Part shown: positions 30,112 to 42,545 of the stretch, piece by piece
How the letters are laid out: each line of letters opens with the position of its first letter
Position numbering within the stretch: the first letter of the stretch is position 1
From: Euphorbia lathyris
Lineage: Eukaryota; Streptophyta; Magnoliopsida; Malpighiales; Euphorbiaceae
Assembly: GCF_963576675.1 (NCBI RefSeq)
Contig: NC_088910.1
Span: forward strand, 26,972,531 to 27,036,530
Direction of reading: 5' to 3'
DNA: 64,000 nt
Notes under the pieces: model-generated
The model's input: the letters and a program-made list of their open reading frames with translations, nothing else
Told to the model about the DNA's origin: nothing
Database searches by the model: none
Position numbers and translations under genes: made by a program

Positions 30112-30822
30112 ATGGATGATGGTTCCTCTCACTTTTCCGACCCACTTCCTTTAGAAGGTTTTCAGTTTGATCCTTTATCTTCTTCTTCGCCGCTATCGGA
30201 TAGTCGGAGTGCCACCCGAGCTAATTTTTCCGATGAGGAAGTCGTCATGTTAGCTTCAAGTCACCCCAAGAAGCGAGCAGGAAGAAAGAAATTTAAGGAA
30301 ACTAGGCATCCGATTTACCGCGGGGTTCGCCGGAGGAACTCCGGCAAGTGGGTTTGTGAACTTAGAGAGCCTAACAAGAAAACAAGGATTTGGTTGGGTA
30401 CTTTTGCGACACTGGAAATGGCTGCTCGTGCTCATGACGTGGCAGCTCTCGCTTTGAGAGGAAAGTCAGCGTGCTTGAACTTTGCTGATTCGGCTTGGCG
30501 GCTTCCGGTACCGGATTCTACTGATCCGAGAGATATTCAAAAGGCGGCGGCTGAGGCGGCCAAAGCATTTGCTCCGGTGGAGGAGACAGAGGCCGGAAGT
30601 AAAAATATGGAGATGGAGATCACAGCAGGAACTGATGCAACGACGTCGGATAATGCGTTTTATATGGATGAAGAAGAGGCGGGTTTTGGAATGCCGGGGT
30701 TACTAGCAAATATGGCTGAAGGAATGCTATTGTCTCCACCACATTGTGTTTCGGAAAGTCGAGATAACAGTATTGAAACAGACATTGAAGCTGATTTGCC
30801 GTTATGGAATTTTTCTACATAG
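30112..30822 (+). CDS. CBF/DREB1-type AP2/ERF transcription factor
   Basis: Intronless, 236 codons. Before the AP2 domain is the CBF signature [16 protein letters not shown] (residues 52-67). The AP2/ERF domain spans about 68-125 ([19 protein letters not shown], then [20 protein letters not shown]). The second CBF signature DSAWR follows at 126-130, and the acidic C-terminal half ends LWNFST, a variant of the LWSY end. Family members are nuclear activators that bind CRT/DRE (core CCGAC) in cold- and drought-response promoters. Length and lack of introns fit the family. The first ATG is chosen because it lies about 80 bp after a TATA box and no upstream in-frame start is needed. It stands alone among mobile elements. 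No damage is seen. Which CBF paralogue it is cannot be told. Confidence 0.95.
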   Translation: MDDGSSHFSDPLPLEGFQFDPLSSSSPLSDSRSATRANFSDEEVVMLASSHPKKRAGRKKFKETRHPIYRGVRRRNSGKWVCELREPNKKTRIWLGTFATLEMAARAHDVAALALRGKSACLNFADSAWRLPVPDSTDPRDIQKAAAEAAKAFAPVEETEAGSKNMEMEITAGTDATTSDNAFYMDEEEAGFGMPGLLANMAEGMLLSPPHCVSESRDNSIETDIEADLPLWNFST

Positions 30823-31330
30823 GTAATTAAATTCTGGTTTTAGGGGTAATTAATTAAGATACGATAATTAAGAACCGTACTCAATAATTATTTTTTGACT
30901 GATACGGTTAATTTTTAATTGTAGTGTGGTCTGGAATCAATTAATTCTAGATCACTCAAGAAATAATATATTAATTCTGGTATTGATGTGTTTCCAAGAG
31001 AGATGTAAGATCATCTCTAATGGTAAGATTGAAAGACTTATTAGTAATTTTTAACAATTGGTCGAGTGTATTGAACCATTAAAGGAGACTTTTTTTTCAC
31101 CAAAAAGCTAGAGACAACCAAAATTGGTTGTATCCTCCATATGATTCTAGATTGATGGAAGAGAAGGCGCACGGAGGAGAGTAAACGACATGCACGTCCC
31201 TGGTTGGTTGTCTATATCACGTTTTCATTAGGCACCATGAAGAGTGCATGGAGCGATTGATGAAATTGGTATAGCTTCAGCTCTATGGTGTACTTGGATG
31301 ATTACTTGAATCCAATAAGGCACGATTATA
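30823..31330 (+). other. 3' flank of the CBF gene
   Basis: Probable 3' UTR (AT-rich, AATAAT-type signals within 150 bp), then unassigned sequence with no clear frame. Confidence 0.4.
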
Positions 31331-31740
31331 TGCGGCTGATGAACTTGGTATATCTTCAGCTCTATGGTTAGGTTGAATCACAGGTTGAAAAACGTTCACG
31401 CTAACTGCACCAGATGAATCCTAGAGTTTATGAGCAACCTTTAACTTTGACTGCTGACCATCTTAGATCAATTGAAGAGCAACATGCCTGACTCCGGAGA
31501 ATGAGCATCTCCCTTCCTCAAAGTAATGAGAGGGCTCATCTTCCCCCATCCTCAACAAAACTAGGCATATTTACTCAGTATTTAGAATGAGAGATGGGAT
31601 TTCCTCTTCCCGAAGGCGTAGTAGATGTTGTGAATGAGTTCGCCCTGTGCCTTTGTCAAATTACTCTGAACGCATGGCTTGAACTTTTCAGCTCCAACAA
31701 AGTCTGCGAACATTTGAATGTTGAATTGACCGGCCCATTA
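31331..31740 (+). pseudogene. Decayed 'gypsy-type transposon' domain remnant
   Basis: With stops removed, the plus frame reads pieces such as LGIFTQYLE, EMGFPLPEGVVDVVNEF and QITLNAWLEL. These match the layout of the antisense-ORF domain seen whole at 49648 (there GFRLPLPKMMADILSYF and QLHPNCWLDI), i.e. Pfam Transposase_28-like. Several in-frame stops make it a pseudogene. The 31741-32240 stretch may continue the same ORF (NPYIRGFPFVT), less clearly. Confidence 0.5.
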
Positions 31741-32261
31741 TTTTGGAACTACTAGCGTCCCATAATGAAGACAGATGAGGACATGGTTTATTAGATGCTT
31801 TCTTCTCGAAGACGAACCTTTTTGAATGAGAAGGTCTAAAGCGTGAAAGACTTTAAACCTAAGTAGTTTTAGGTGAACAGAGATGATCCAAACAATCCCT
31901 ACATTCGGGGATTTCCCTTCGTCACAAAATGCAATGAAAATCCCACTATGAAGTAGTCCTTCTGGAAACCAATAGAGCGCTAAGCCCCGAAGAAGAAGTG
32001 GGAGCCAAAAGGATTGAAACATACATACTTTAGTGGAAGTATCACGACATGATAGCAATGATCCAAACAGACGGATACACCAACTTTTTCAGTAAAACCA
32101 AAGGAATCGCGTATCTAGGATCTGAAAGATTTGCCTTTATAGAAGGTGACCTTCTTTTCATTCCTATAATTTATGTTTTCCTTTTCTTTGAAGCAGGTGA
32201 TTCTGACCAATGTCTACTCTTCATGATCAATAATGCCTGAAGTAGCCGTTTTAGTGGATCT

Positions 32262-32820
32262 ATGCATATGACATGCAACAACGAACTTAATGTGTTGAGC
32301 ATATCGAATTTGTTCCAAGACAAATTTCAAAGAACATTTTCAGAAGTTCTATTCAAAGTTAACAACACTACGTACAACACTAGATACTACTTAACAAATG
32401 GTATCTATCATGAATGGGTTGCATTTGTCCAAAACTTTCCACATGCAACTGACCATACGCGACTTTACTTCAAACAAAAGCACAAGAATGAAAGAAAGGA
32501 TGTCACACAAGCATTTGGGGTACTTAAAGCCCGTTTTGCAATCGTTCATAGATCAATAAGAAGTTGACATAAAAATAAACTCCACGATATTATGGAAGCT
32601 TGTGTTATATTACATAACATGATTATTGAAAATGGTTGACACACATACTCCAGAACCTATCGTGAATAATTATTCGAATCAAGCGTTAGTGAAGACCTCG
32701 AACACAAACATGTTCCTGATTTTGTCATTTTTCTTGCCCGAGATTTAAGCATCTGTGATAGAGCGAAATATAACAAACTCATATATGATCTGGTGGACCT
32801 TATAATTAGTAATCGTAAAA
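32262..32820 (+). pseudogene. PIF/Harbinger transposase (DDE_Tnp_4) remnant
   Basis: The open part includes YYLTNGIYHEW, FKQKHKNERKDVTQAFGVL and KARFAIVHRSIRSW. After a stop the frame continues with LHDIMEACVILHNMIIE and then RDLSICDRAKYNKLIYDLV. This is the C-terminal catalytic half of plant Harbinger transposases, in which RKDVE-AFGVLQARFAI and ACIILHNMIVED are hallmarks. Several stops interrupt it. The N-terminal half and element ends are missing. Confidence 0.8.
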
Positions 32821-32829
32821 TGTTATTTT

Positions 32830-34312
32830 TATTTTATCGTATGTAATCTCATTCGTTTGGTGACGCGTTTTTTACATTTAGTTTTCACGATGTATTTTTT
32901 CAGTTAATAATAACTACTATTAACTAATCAATAATTTTTAGTCAATTAATAATTATTAATCACTTAATAATCATTATTCAATTAATAATTTTGTTAAATA
33001 AAAGATTATCAATTAAATAAAAATAATAAATGTATAATATTTTATCACAAATAAAGTTTGTTTGAGTGGTTAAGAGTTTCAAATCGCTTAAATTATATCT
33101 AGAGTTCGAATTGTAATGTAGACAAAAAGTTTTAATTGGAAGAGAATTCATCTAAAAAGTATGCAACGACCTTCAAACCGAAAAATCAGATAGAATATTA
33201 TATATAGAATTGGATATGACTAAAAGCATGCTCTAATATGAGAATGGCTTTAGTGAAGTCATAGGTTTATGATGAAAGCATAAGCTATAATGAATGTGAA
33301 GTTGTATTGGCATTTATGGTGAAACCATATGCTATAATTAATGTGAAGTTATATGTGGAGTATTTTTTCTTGTATCAATGTGTGATTAATTTTCCTTTTT
33401 TGTTTTGTTTTGTTTTTTTTGATAATATTCAATTTGTGATTATGATGTGTAAGGTGCAAGTATAATTTAACCTACCCACGTGTTATAACTTATACAAAAA
33501 GACGCGAGATATTTTCTTCTTCTTTCCCATATTATTATTATTTTCAAATGTATACATCATTGTTGATTGAATTTTCAAAATTTCCTACTTTCCATTTTTA
33601 TGACTTCCCCCTAATTGGCTCTTAAAATAGTAGTTTTCTAAAATAAATAAAATGTGGAAAACTGTATATGATGAAATAAATCTGATTTAAAAATATTAAT
33701 TAGATGATGAAATAAATATCTTCTTCATAAACAGAAAACTATATTTTTTTTTTTTTTTTTTTTTTGAGAAGAAGTAGGAAAAATAAGAAATTTGGTGGAT
33801 GTAGATGAAATTATTATAAACTGGGTGGGGAGGCGACAACCACCAACGTAAGAATGTAACCACAGCGACAAGGGTGGTGGACAGGACAAGAGGTCTGAGC
33901 GGAAACACCTTTGGAGTGGAGATTGCGCATATGAGAACGTGAGCCACGATATCTGCTCATAAAGTTGAATGTGATGTGAGTATAGACGATAGATTGTGTC
34001 TCTGTCTCACTGGCGTAGCTACAAAACTGCAATTACTATTATACCCGTTTGAGACCAAAAACAAAAAATCTAAAAAAAAATGAAACCAAAATTCTGAAAT
34101 TGCAATTGAAACTAGGGACGTTTGGTTACCTCTATTGTTTACTGTTATGGTTTGCTGCTGCAAAAAGTTAATTTTTATATAAAAACATGGATTATGATTT
34201 TGTGAAAAACTACTTTTCAACCATAAAAGATAAATATTAGATATCTAACCAAACACTTAAAATGGTTTTCCAACGAAAAGGAGTGCAAACCATCAGTCCT
34301 TCGTGTCATTCC
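32830..34312. other. AT-rich intergenic DNA with MITE-like end near 34.1-34.26 kb
   Basis: No gene is seen. A poly-T run of about 22 lies near 33746-33767. Around 34113-34260, ACGTTTGGTTACC and CTAACCAAACACT are inverted ends of a probable small hAT-like MITE. Confidence 0.4.
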
Positions 34313-34560
34313 TGTAACACTCTGGTCCAATACTATGTAGATATTGTCCGCTTTTGTTCAATTCCAACACATTGGGCCTCACGGCTTTAAAACGCGTCTG
34401 CATGTATTGGATTCACATCTTACTAATAAGCCTCAATCACTCCCTCTCCATTTCCGATGTGGGATTCAGTTCATTCCTGTCCTCATCGTCATCCCTTAGG
34501 GCCGCTCCTTGCTCAGGCCTTCTTACCCCGGCGCCACCCACTCCGAACCGGGTCGTTACA
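34313..34560 (+). mobile_element. Short solo LTR / TRIM copy 2 with ATTCC duplication
   Basis: The unit TGTAACACTC...GGGTCGTTACA (248 bp) has TGTAAC/GTTACA termini and is flanked by ATTCC on both sides (34308-34312 and 34561-34565). Internal blocks are shared with the copies at 28201 and 42546. It has no coding. The short size suggests a TRIM-type element. Confidence 0.75.
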
Positions 34561-35089
34561 ATTCCTGATGAGTTCTTTGAAGAAATCGGGATTAAAGACA
34601 TGTTGGAATGGACTCTGTTACGCGATTGGATGAAGAGGTTTGCCATCACCTAACCACAGTTCCAATGGTAAGTGAATCCGGGACCACATAGCACGTCTCA
34701 CTGTGAGAGAAACAGTGTGATCCAAGACATAAAGTGTTTAGTAACTAGATCCACCAATCCGTTACAAAACCTCTTAACATCATATTTCATGTAAAAGGTA
34801 AGCATGAGGTTAAAAGTAGGTAACGAAATACCATTTAAAATTCTAAATAATGAAATTAGAATCACTGTTGTTATTTATTTATTTGATTCTATAAATAAAC
34901 AATATCAAACTTATTAAATATATATTTTGATAAAATGTTAAAATATATTTTTCAAATGACAGTAAGGAATTTAACAAAACTAATAATATAATAATAATTA
35001 TTATTATGATTATAATAATAATAATAATAAAGACTTCCCTAAAGTACTAGTATTATAATAATAAAGACTTCCCTAAAGTATTAATAATG

Positions 35090-35541
35090 TGGCTGCAGTA
35101 CAAGTGCAGGCCATACGGAGGGTGTTGGCCGAGTTCAAGAGGTCTAGTACGTAAGGGGATAGACAATGGCTCAATGACGGAAACCAACTACGGATTATGT
35201 TAAGTGTAATATCAATGCGGTCATTTTCCAATCAAAGAATAGTTTCGATATGAGAGCCGTTTTTCAGAGTTGTACCAGCACTTTTATTACGTGTTGTAGC
35301 TCGTTTGCGGTAGGTAATATTCAGGCTATGTTAGCTGAGGTGTTGGTTCTTCGTGACGCGATACTCTAGGTAATTTCTCTCCAATTTCAGAATGTTCAGT
35401 TCGAAACTGATGTTAAGAGGATGGTGGATCGCATGTTAATAAATATCCATGATATTACAGGGTTCGAGGTTGTTTTAGAAGAAATTCAAGATATGTACTT
35501 ATCTTATCCTCAGATTATTATGTGGCTTTTGTTCCTAGATT
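35090..35541 (+). pseudogene. LINE RNase H (RVT_3) remnant
   Basis: The plus frame reads DYVKCNINAVIF, NSFDMRAVFQS, AMLAEVLVLRDAIL, a stop, then VISLQFQNVQFETDVKRMVD, ending near WLLFLD. This is the RVT_3-type RNase H of plant LINEs (compare VKCNVDA, AEALALREAL and ETDCK patterns). The first catalytic Asp is Asn here and one internal TAG interrupts it, so it is dead. Confidence 0.7.
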
Positions 35542-35952
35542 AGCAAATGAAGTGCCTTATTTAATCACATGCTAATTTTTTTTTAATGATGTTTACTTTG
35601 ACGATACTCTTTCTACATTGACAATATTTATATTTCTTAATAATAGTCTGATTTTTTTCTTAAACAAAAAAAATTATATATATGGTCTACATGCCTACTT
35701 AATATGAAATGCATTCTTAAGTTCCAATTTTCCATATTTGATTAATTTAATAATCACCAAAACTAGCTGTACAATAAAATTTCAGTTCAATTTGGTAAAA
35801 GTTTCATATATGAGAAATTTGTGAATTATTATAAAAAGTAAAAATAAAATAATAGTTAGAAAGAAGATAAGAATCAATAATTCCCAAAGTATGGGGCAAT
35901 CATATTCTCATTCTATATTGTTTTTGATTTTAACCAAACAATAAAATTGGAT

Positions 35953-37411
35953 GAAAATTATAATACTAGACATTTGGTGGAGCTCATTTACATATTTAGA
36001 CTCATTTCATCACATGTTATCATACTATTAAACTAGATATTTTCATATATTTTTCCAAAAATACCCTTGCAAACTCTTCATCTTTCTCAACCCATCTTCT
36101 TCAACCTCATTTTCTTCATCAACGAATCTTCTTCAACATCATCTTCTCATTGTTTAGAGTTAATTTTTACAACATAAAAAAACAGAAACTAAACACAATG
36201 ATGAACAAATATTATTTCAACCTAAGAACAACTAGAAAACAAAAACTAAGCATAATGAAGAACAAATACAAGTAAATTTTGAATGTTTAGAGTAAATTTC
36301 TACAATCTCTTCTTCTTCTTCAACCTATCTTTTGTATGATTTTAAATTTTAAAGTAAATTTTATGAATCGCATTTCATAAAATGTTATCCCCATGAGGTT
36401 AGCATTTTATGAATTTGGATCACATTTCATAAAATGGTATCCCCATGGGGTTAATATTTTACGAAATGCGATCCAAATTCATAAAATTCTAACCCCATGG
36501 GATAACATTTTATGAAATGCGATCCTAAATTCATAAAATGCTAACCTCGTGGGAATTTAGATTATCAATCAAAGCTTTTTTTTTTATTAAGTATGAGAAC
36601 CCATGGAAGTTGTGATATTCACATTCAAAATTTACTTCTACTTGTTCTTTATTGTTCTTAGTTTCTTTTTGTTTTCTTCATTGTTCTTAGATTTAAACAT
36701 GATTGTGTTGTTTGTTCTTCTTTAGTTTAAATTGTCTACTAGATTAGGAAGAAGAAGGATGAAGAAGAAGATTAGGTTGAAGAAGATGAAAGGTTTGTAA
36801 GGGTATTTTTGAAAAAATATAGGAAAAATTACACAGAAATTCAACTTTTAAAAACTATTTACAACTATATCAAGTCATAACTTTTGATTATGCCAAACTA
36901 GTAAAATCAGTAGTTTTAATATATTTTAATGACTAGAATTTATAAATTAGAAGTCTACAATATATTTTATAGGATTTATGATTTATGAATTGGAGTCTAG
37001 TATTTTTAAACTATGGTATAAAATCATAAATATATTGAGAATGATGATATATTAAGAATTAAGTTTGGTGATATGACTTAGTTGTCATTTTGTAGTTAAT
37101 TATGATATTCATGTATTTGACCCAAGAATATATTGGAAAAGTCTAGCTTAGTAGCATGTGATGAAATGAGTCTAAATCATTATTTTTCATATGGACCCTA
37201 ATGACCACGTGAATTTGGTCATTCATCATTAGATGTAGGCTGATTAAATCTACGTTTTAAGATGTTTTGAATCACCACCTTAAGATTTTAATCAGCCTAC
37301 ATCTAACGGTGAGTGACCAAATTCACAGTGATCATTAAGGTCCATGTGAATACTACTGTGAGTCTAAATATGTAAATGGACTTCACCAAATATCTAGTTT
37401 TGTAATTTTTC
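35953..37411. repeat. Fold-back (MULE-like) element with palindromic core
   Basis: The left end (TAGACATTTGGTGGAGCTC, then TTACATATTTAGACTCA) is matched in reverse at 37340-37411. The inner part near 36060-36150 (ATACCCTTGCAAACTC, then CTTCTTCAACCTCATTT) pairs with 36740-36810. The core 36360-36550 is a set of palindromic units built on TTTCATAAAATG and CCCCATGGGG. No coding is convincing. The right arm is interrupted by the nested element at 37178-37358. Confidence 0.6.
37178..37358. mobile_element. Nested 181-bp MITE with 11-bp target duplication
   Basis: TGAGTCTAAAT flanks it on both sides (37167-37177 and 37359-37369), and the uninterrupted left arm of the host element shows the empty site. 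Its two halves are inverted copies (ATTTGGTCATTCATCATTAG and the matching right half). A 9-11 bp duplication suggests a Mutator-type MITE. Confidence 0.75.
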
Positions 37412-37654
37412 CTAAAATTGGAAGTCAAATGGTTAATTTTAATAAAACTTACTTCTCGGTTGTTATTAATATCAAAGGTTAGACTATGCTTACTTTGTTT
37501 TTGACAAAGTAAGTCTTACTTTGTTAAAGTCTACCATCATCTAATGGTGAAAAAAACAAAATAAACTAACTTTGTCAAAAACAAAGTAACCAAGATACCT
37601 TAATATCAATGGTTGAAATAAATAAAATGAAAAAGATTACTAGTTTGCGTTTAA

Positions 37655-38344
37655 AAGGCTCAATAAATTATTTGTTTTCTAAATTTGTCCACAATATTTA
37701 ATTAGCCCTAAGAACTTTTAAATATTCTAATAGTTCTTTAATTTGTTTAAAATGTTACTATGACTTTCCCAACTTGTTTTTGTTTAAAATGTAGACATGT
37801 TCGTGGACCGGGTTCGGGCCAAGCTAAGTGGGCTTTCGTCTAAAAATATTCAGTCCAGTCTGTTGTTAATTTAGGCAGGTTCGGACCGGATTAGATTCGG
37901 GCTCAAAAATCAAATCTCAAGTCAAGCCATATAAACCCACTAAATATATATATATAGCTTTTAATAAATAAAAAATTAAATTTATACTTAAAAATAAATA
38001 TTAATATATAAATATATAAAATTTATAGATTAATATCAATAAATGGACCGGATTGGACCGACCCTTGCTATTTCTTATTTGCTCAACTGTAAAATTTATC
38101 TTCTCTAATATTGAAATCTCATACCCGACTTGGTTGTTTTACCTTTTCAAGATGCGCGCAATATACCTTTCACATGTTACTTACTTTTTTACAACTTAGT
38201 AATTAATTGATTATAATTCATGCAAGTTGAAAACGCTATCTAAATATTTTATTCAAGTTAAGGAGATTATTGAAACATTTCGAAAGTTTAAAGATCAATC
38301 AAACTTTTTAAACAAGATCACGATTGAAATGATATATTAAGCCT
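37655..38344. repeat. MITE family member 2, with inserted DNA
   Basis: The ends AGGCTCAATAA and TATTAAGCCT and inner parts (AGATCAATCAAACTTTT) match the element at 27150-27654. An inserted block of about 270 bp (about 37796-38070), itself ending in GGACCGG motifs, splits the left half. Confidence 0.5.
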
Positions 38345-40075
38345 AAATGAAATATAAATGAAATAACAAGTGGACTACACTATCTTCTTAAAACATACTC
38401 AAAACTCCACCAAACACCCCCTAAATTCAGAGTCCCACTTTTCTACCACAACAACATTAAATTACAAGTTTCCATGGATACAATCTTAAAAGCATCTAGT
38501 AATTCAATTTCACAATCAATTATCACGGTTTAAAGAACCTTACACATCAAACTAGTCTCAATCAGAGTCTGTACTGACAATTTAGGTGCGTTAGGTAAAA
38601 TAAATAATAAAGATTTCTTTAATAGTAAAAAATTTATATATAATAAAATGTGCCTTTTAATTTTTTTATCAATGGGTTTTGAAAAGAAATAGATTCTACT
38701 ATATAATTTTATCACTATTTATATTTAAAAAAATTAAATTTCATATATACATATAAATATAAATGCTAAATTTTTTTTGGCCTCTCCAGCATTAGGCTGG
38801 CGCACTCCGGACCTATGTCCAGGATCGGCCCTGGTCTCAATCCAAAAAAAAACCAAATGTTTCTTCCTCTAGCAATAGGTAATTAACTCATGGTTTTGCT
38901 GTCCTTAAACCCAAAAATGTAGCTAAACAGTGTTTTGTGTCTGAACCACGCCGTTTCGTGCCAAGACTTTCCTGAGTCGGGGTCAGCCAACTCCTACTAA
39001 AGGGGTCTATTCTTTTTTAGGTCCTGCCAATACGTCTTGTATATAAACCTTATCTTATAAGGGACACACACTATGAGCTATTTCCATGGAGACATTCGTC
39101 TCTCTTCACGAAAATCGAATGATCGGCTCTCCTAGTTCCTAACGATCTAGGTTCGATCTTTTAAACTAGTACCGATTACTGACCCAGGGGTGCCGGAGAT
39201 CCAATCCAAAGTATCTTTGTCGTGTATAGTGTTCCTTATACTAACTCGACTTCCACGTATACGTTAATATACGTTAATATGTTGTATTTGTTAGATATTT
39301 TTACCACCAAAATTTTAATCATTATTTTATTTTAATTATTATTTTGACTTAATCAAATTTATTCCTATTAATCTATCTAGTGCCAAGTTTTTCTCCTAAT
39401 TACTTTCCTATTCTTCTGTCACTATTCCACCTTATTTTCCTAACTACTAACTAAAACTATAAATATTTGTTCAGTTTTCATCTCAAGCAAGTGTTTTGAT
39501 CAGCCATTAAAAAAATATACCAAATAATTCCTTTTATTTGTCGTGGCTTTTATCAATATAATAATATATATGATTTCTTTGTTTCGGTTATTATTTGAGC
39601 ATTGAGAATAGTTGGTTCAGAAAATTCTTAGTTACACATAAGAATTTTAGAGAATTGAAGTGCATCTTACGGAAAAAATGTGATTAATTAATATTCGGTG
39701 CAGACAAACAATTTTCTCTCAAAGGATACTACAAATCAGCTTGCTTCAATTAATAAATTCATAGGATATTTTGAACTTAATCTTGTAAAAACGATTATAT
39801 GCGAACCGACCAACTCCGTGAAGTTCTTAGATCATGGTTCCCTCTTAAGGTGATTCTAATTCTTAGGTTAAGAAAATAGGGTCCATAAGTTCTGTGGCTT
39901 GTCAATTCCTATGGTTTCCAGGTTGTCAATTCCGATAAGGCAACACCTATGTGAATCCTAATAGATTTCGGAGTTTGTAATCAACCTACACAATAATCAA
40001 TTATGAGAACCAAAGCAAGTAATAAACATCAACAAGTATAGTGAAATCGAAAACCGTAAACCATATATTATAACT
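38345..40075. other. Intergenic DNA with possible old copia LTR
   Basis: No gene is seen. A unit from TGTTAGATATT (about 39288) to CAGACAAACA (about 39708) has LTR-like ends, and a following frame reads TTNQLASINKF, like a copia gag start. There is no primer site, so this is weak. GC-richer sequence at 38780-39240 is unassigned. Confidence 0.35.
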
Positions 40076-40083
40076 ATGAAAAG

Positions 40084-40898
40084 CAGTGGGGGAGCTAGGA
40101 TTTTCAATCTGGGGGGGGGGGGCTAATTTCAGTCTACGGGTTGACTAATTTTCTAAAGTCTAGCTCGTTAGGGCTGGCAAATTTTTTTTAGCCTCCACAA
40201 TGATAAAAACTGTTTCATTTTAATGTATTGACTAAAAAATTAAAAGTGTCTAACGTAAAAAGTTTAGACATATTTAATTTTTTTTTATAAGTTTAATGCT
40301 AATTTCTGAAATTAAAACTCATAAACAAGTATATTATTATTTATCAATTGAATATTTACATTGATATTTTGATTAGAGGAAAAAAATTAAAACTAATTAA
40401 TAATGATGATAAAAAAGATAATTAAATTATGTAATAATATTGATATTTTAATTTAGGAAAAAAATTATAATTAGATAAAAGTAATGATGAAAAAATAATA
40501 AAATTTAATATTCAAATTTAAGATTTAAAGGAAAAAAATTGTAATTGGATAAAAACACAACTTGAGATTTAAGGGAAAATCAAAATAAATAAAAAATTAG
40601 TGATTTAGGGCAAAATGAAAAAGAAAAGGGATTTAAGGCAAAATGAAAAAAAAAAGATTTAAGGGAAATATATGAGGATGAGGAGGTTCGAACACAACCT
40701 AAAAATATATGAAAGCCTTACATGCCACTTAAACCATCCAGGCTATCTTATTTCAATGACAAATGTTTACATTATATACTACAGGTAGTAATTTAGTTTT
40801 CATGGGGGTTACTCGAGACTGAAGCACTATTCCTCAGGAGTGGTGCTGGAGACCGAGGGGGCTCCAGCCCCCCGGGCTCTGGGCTGTCTCCGTCCCTG
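40084..40898. mobile_element. 815-bp non-autonomous hAT element
   Basis: The element starts CAGTGGGGGAGC and ends GGAGACGGACAGCC-like in reverse (…CTCCGTCCCTG), with imperfect terminal inverted repeats. ATGAAAAG is repeated exactly on both sides (40076-40083 and 40899-40906), the 8-bp duplication typical of hAT transposition. The interior is AT-rich with no transposase. A poly-G run is near the left end and a C/G-rich run near the right. Confidence 0.8.
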
Positions 40899-41357
40899 AT
40901 GAAAAGTGTAAATGTGGAATACAACCGAATCTAGCACATAAGAAGAGTACAAACTAGTTAACAAGGTAAAAGGGAAGAAGAATCAACCCTTAGAACTAGC
41001 TATCCGGACTCAAAATTGTCGCTTCAGATTCGTAGGTTGAACTCTCAATCTTGGGGAACAAGGATGGAACGTAACTTTGTAGGGAGAACGAGAGAATTAC
41101 AATAAGCTATCAAGGTGTAAGGAGCTTTATTACATGAAAATTGTATCAAAACTCTCTCAAACTAAAATGTAAACTGTACCTAATGAATTGAATTTCTAAT
41201 TGAGTGTCAAACACTACTATTTATACAGAAATAAAGCTCAGGCACAATCGTAATTACATTCATCTTCGGTCTTTTCACACTTCAAAATGGTCCCACGCGT
41301 GTGGCTTGCTTCTGGCCAAAATGGGGCAAAATTCAACGTTCGAAAAGCTATTTTAGG

Positions 41358-41388
41358 ACCCCCCCCCCCCCCACACACACACACACGT
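41358..41388. repeat. Poly-C / (CA)n tract
   Basis: About 14 cytosines followed by a (AC)n run, inside non-coding DNA. Confidence 0.8.
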
Positions 41389-41984
41389 CGTGTGCGCCAT
41401 CCACACGCCGTGTGGGTTGCCTGTTGACTAGGGAACTTATCGAAAAAGTCTCCAGTTGATTGTCATTCTTGTTCCCTTCACACCCACACGTTGTGTGGGA
41501 CTCTGAAATAGTATTTTCTTCCTTTCACATATCGTGTGATGTGTTACTTTTGTGCTTTTTGTCTGCCTCTTGCATCTTGCATGCATTCTTTGAACATGTA
41601 AAATACAACCATTGAACTCGAGATTACTTGATTTATTTATTTACTTTATTTATAACGAAATGAGATTCAAAATTATTAAAATTAACTAAAAGTACATTTT
41701 TTATTACTTCTGGTTGATTTATCAAAATATACATGACATTACATACTAAACTTAATTATTTAGCTCAAGAATAAACTGTAAATTATCCCAAAAGATAGGG
41801 GATAAAACGTCCTTATTAGTAATGCCAAACATGGAACCCTATTTGTCGAGGTTAAAGCATCCGAAAAAGGATAATCAGGTTTCGTGAGCGTTCACAACAG
41901 TTTAACTGTATGGCTTTCAGAACCTATTGTAAAAACTTATAGATCAAACTCCATTTTTCCTTCATCTCGCACGCTCAGAAAAAC

Positions 41985-42405
41985 GGAATGACTGGGGTCA
42001 CAAATAGAATCATCGTGCAAGGCCTCAAGAAAATATTAGAAAGAGTTGACTCCGACTGACTCAAACAATTATACACTATGTTATGGGCCTGCAGAACACC
42101 ATCCATAACAGCTATGGGTGAAATGCCTTTCTCACTCATATATGGGATTGGATCCTTCGTCCCATTTGAGATGGGAGAGGTCAGTCCTCGATAAGCTTTC
42201 TATTGTGAAGCCAACAATGAGACCAACATGATGCATCTATTTGGATCTCTTTGAAGAAAGGAGAGAGAAATCCCTCATACGCATGGTAGCATACATGCAA
42301 AAATTAAGTCCATCTACGATAAGAAAAGTCAGTTTGCGATAATTCTTCTTGGGCGACCTAGGAACACATTGGGAATGTTTGTACCAAGTAACAGCATGTG
42401 TAAAC
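41985..42405 (+). pseudogene. Gypsy integrase C-terminal remnant
   Basis: The broken plus frame reads NGMTGVTNRIIVQGLKKILE, then LYTMLWACRTPSITAMGEMPFSLIYG and FVPFEMGEVSPR, then NNETNMMHLF. These match the end of the integrase core of Tat-type gypsy elements (compare VTNRTIVKGIKKRL and LWAYRTTPRTATGETPFALS in the element at 52963-57144). Multiple stops are present. The rest of the element is not visible. Confidence 0.8.
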
Positions 42406-42545
42406 TTACACATATACAAGTTACCAAAACTTATTCTAATTAATTAGATTAATTAAAAACAAACAAGAGAGAGATGTGTGCCATACCTTTGAGTATATAT
42501 GGAAGAAGAGTATATTGCAAAATTTATGCAATCTATTTTCAACAA

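Noticed and set aside
30482..30706. 74-codon frame inside the CBF gene
   Set aside because: Alternate-frame shadow of the AP2 gene.
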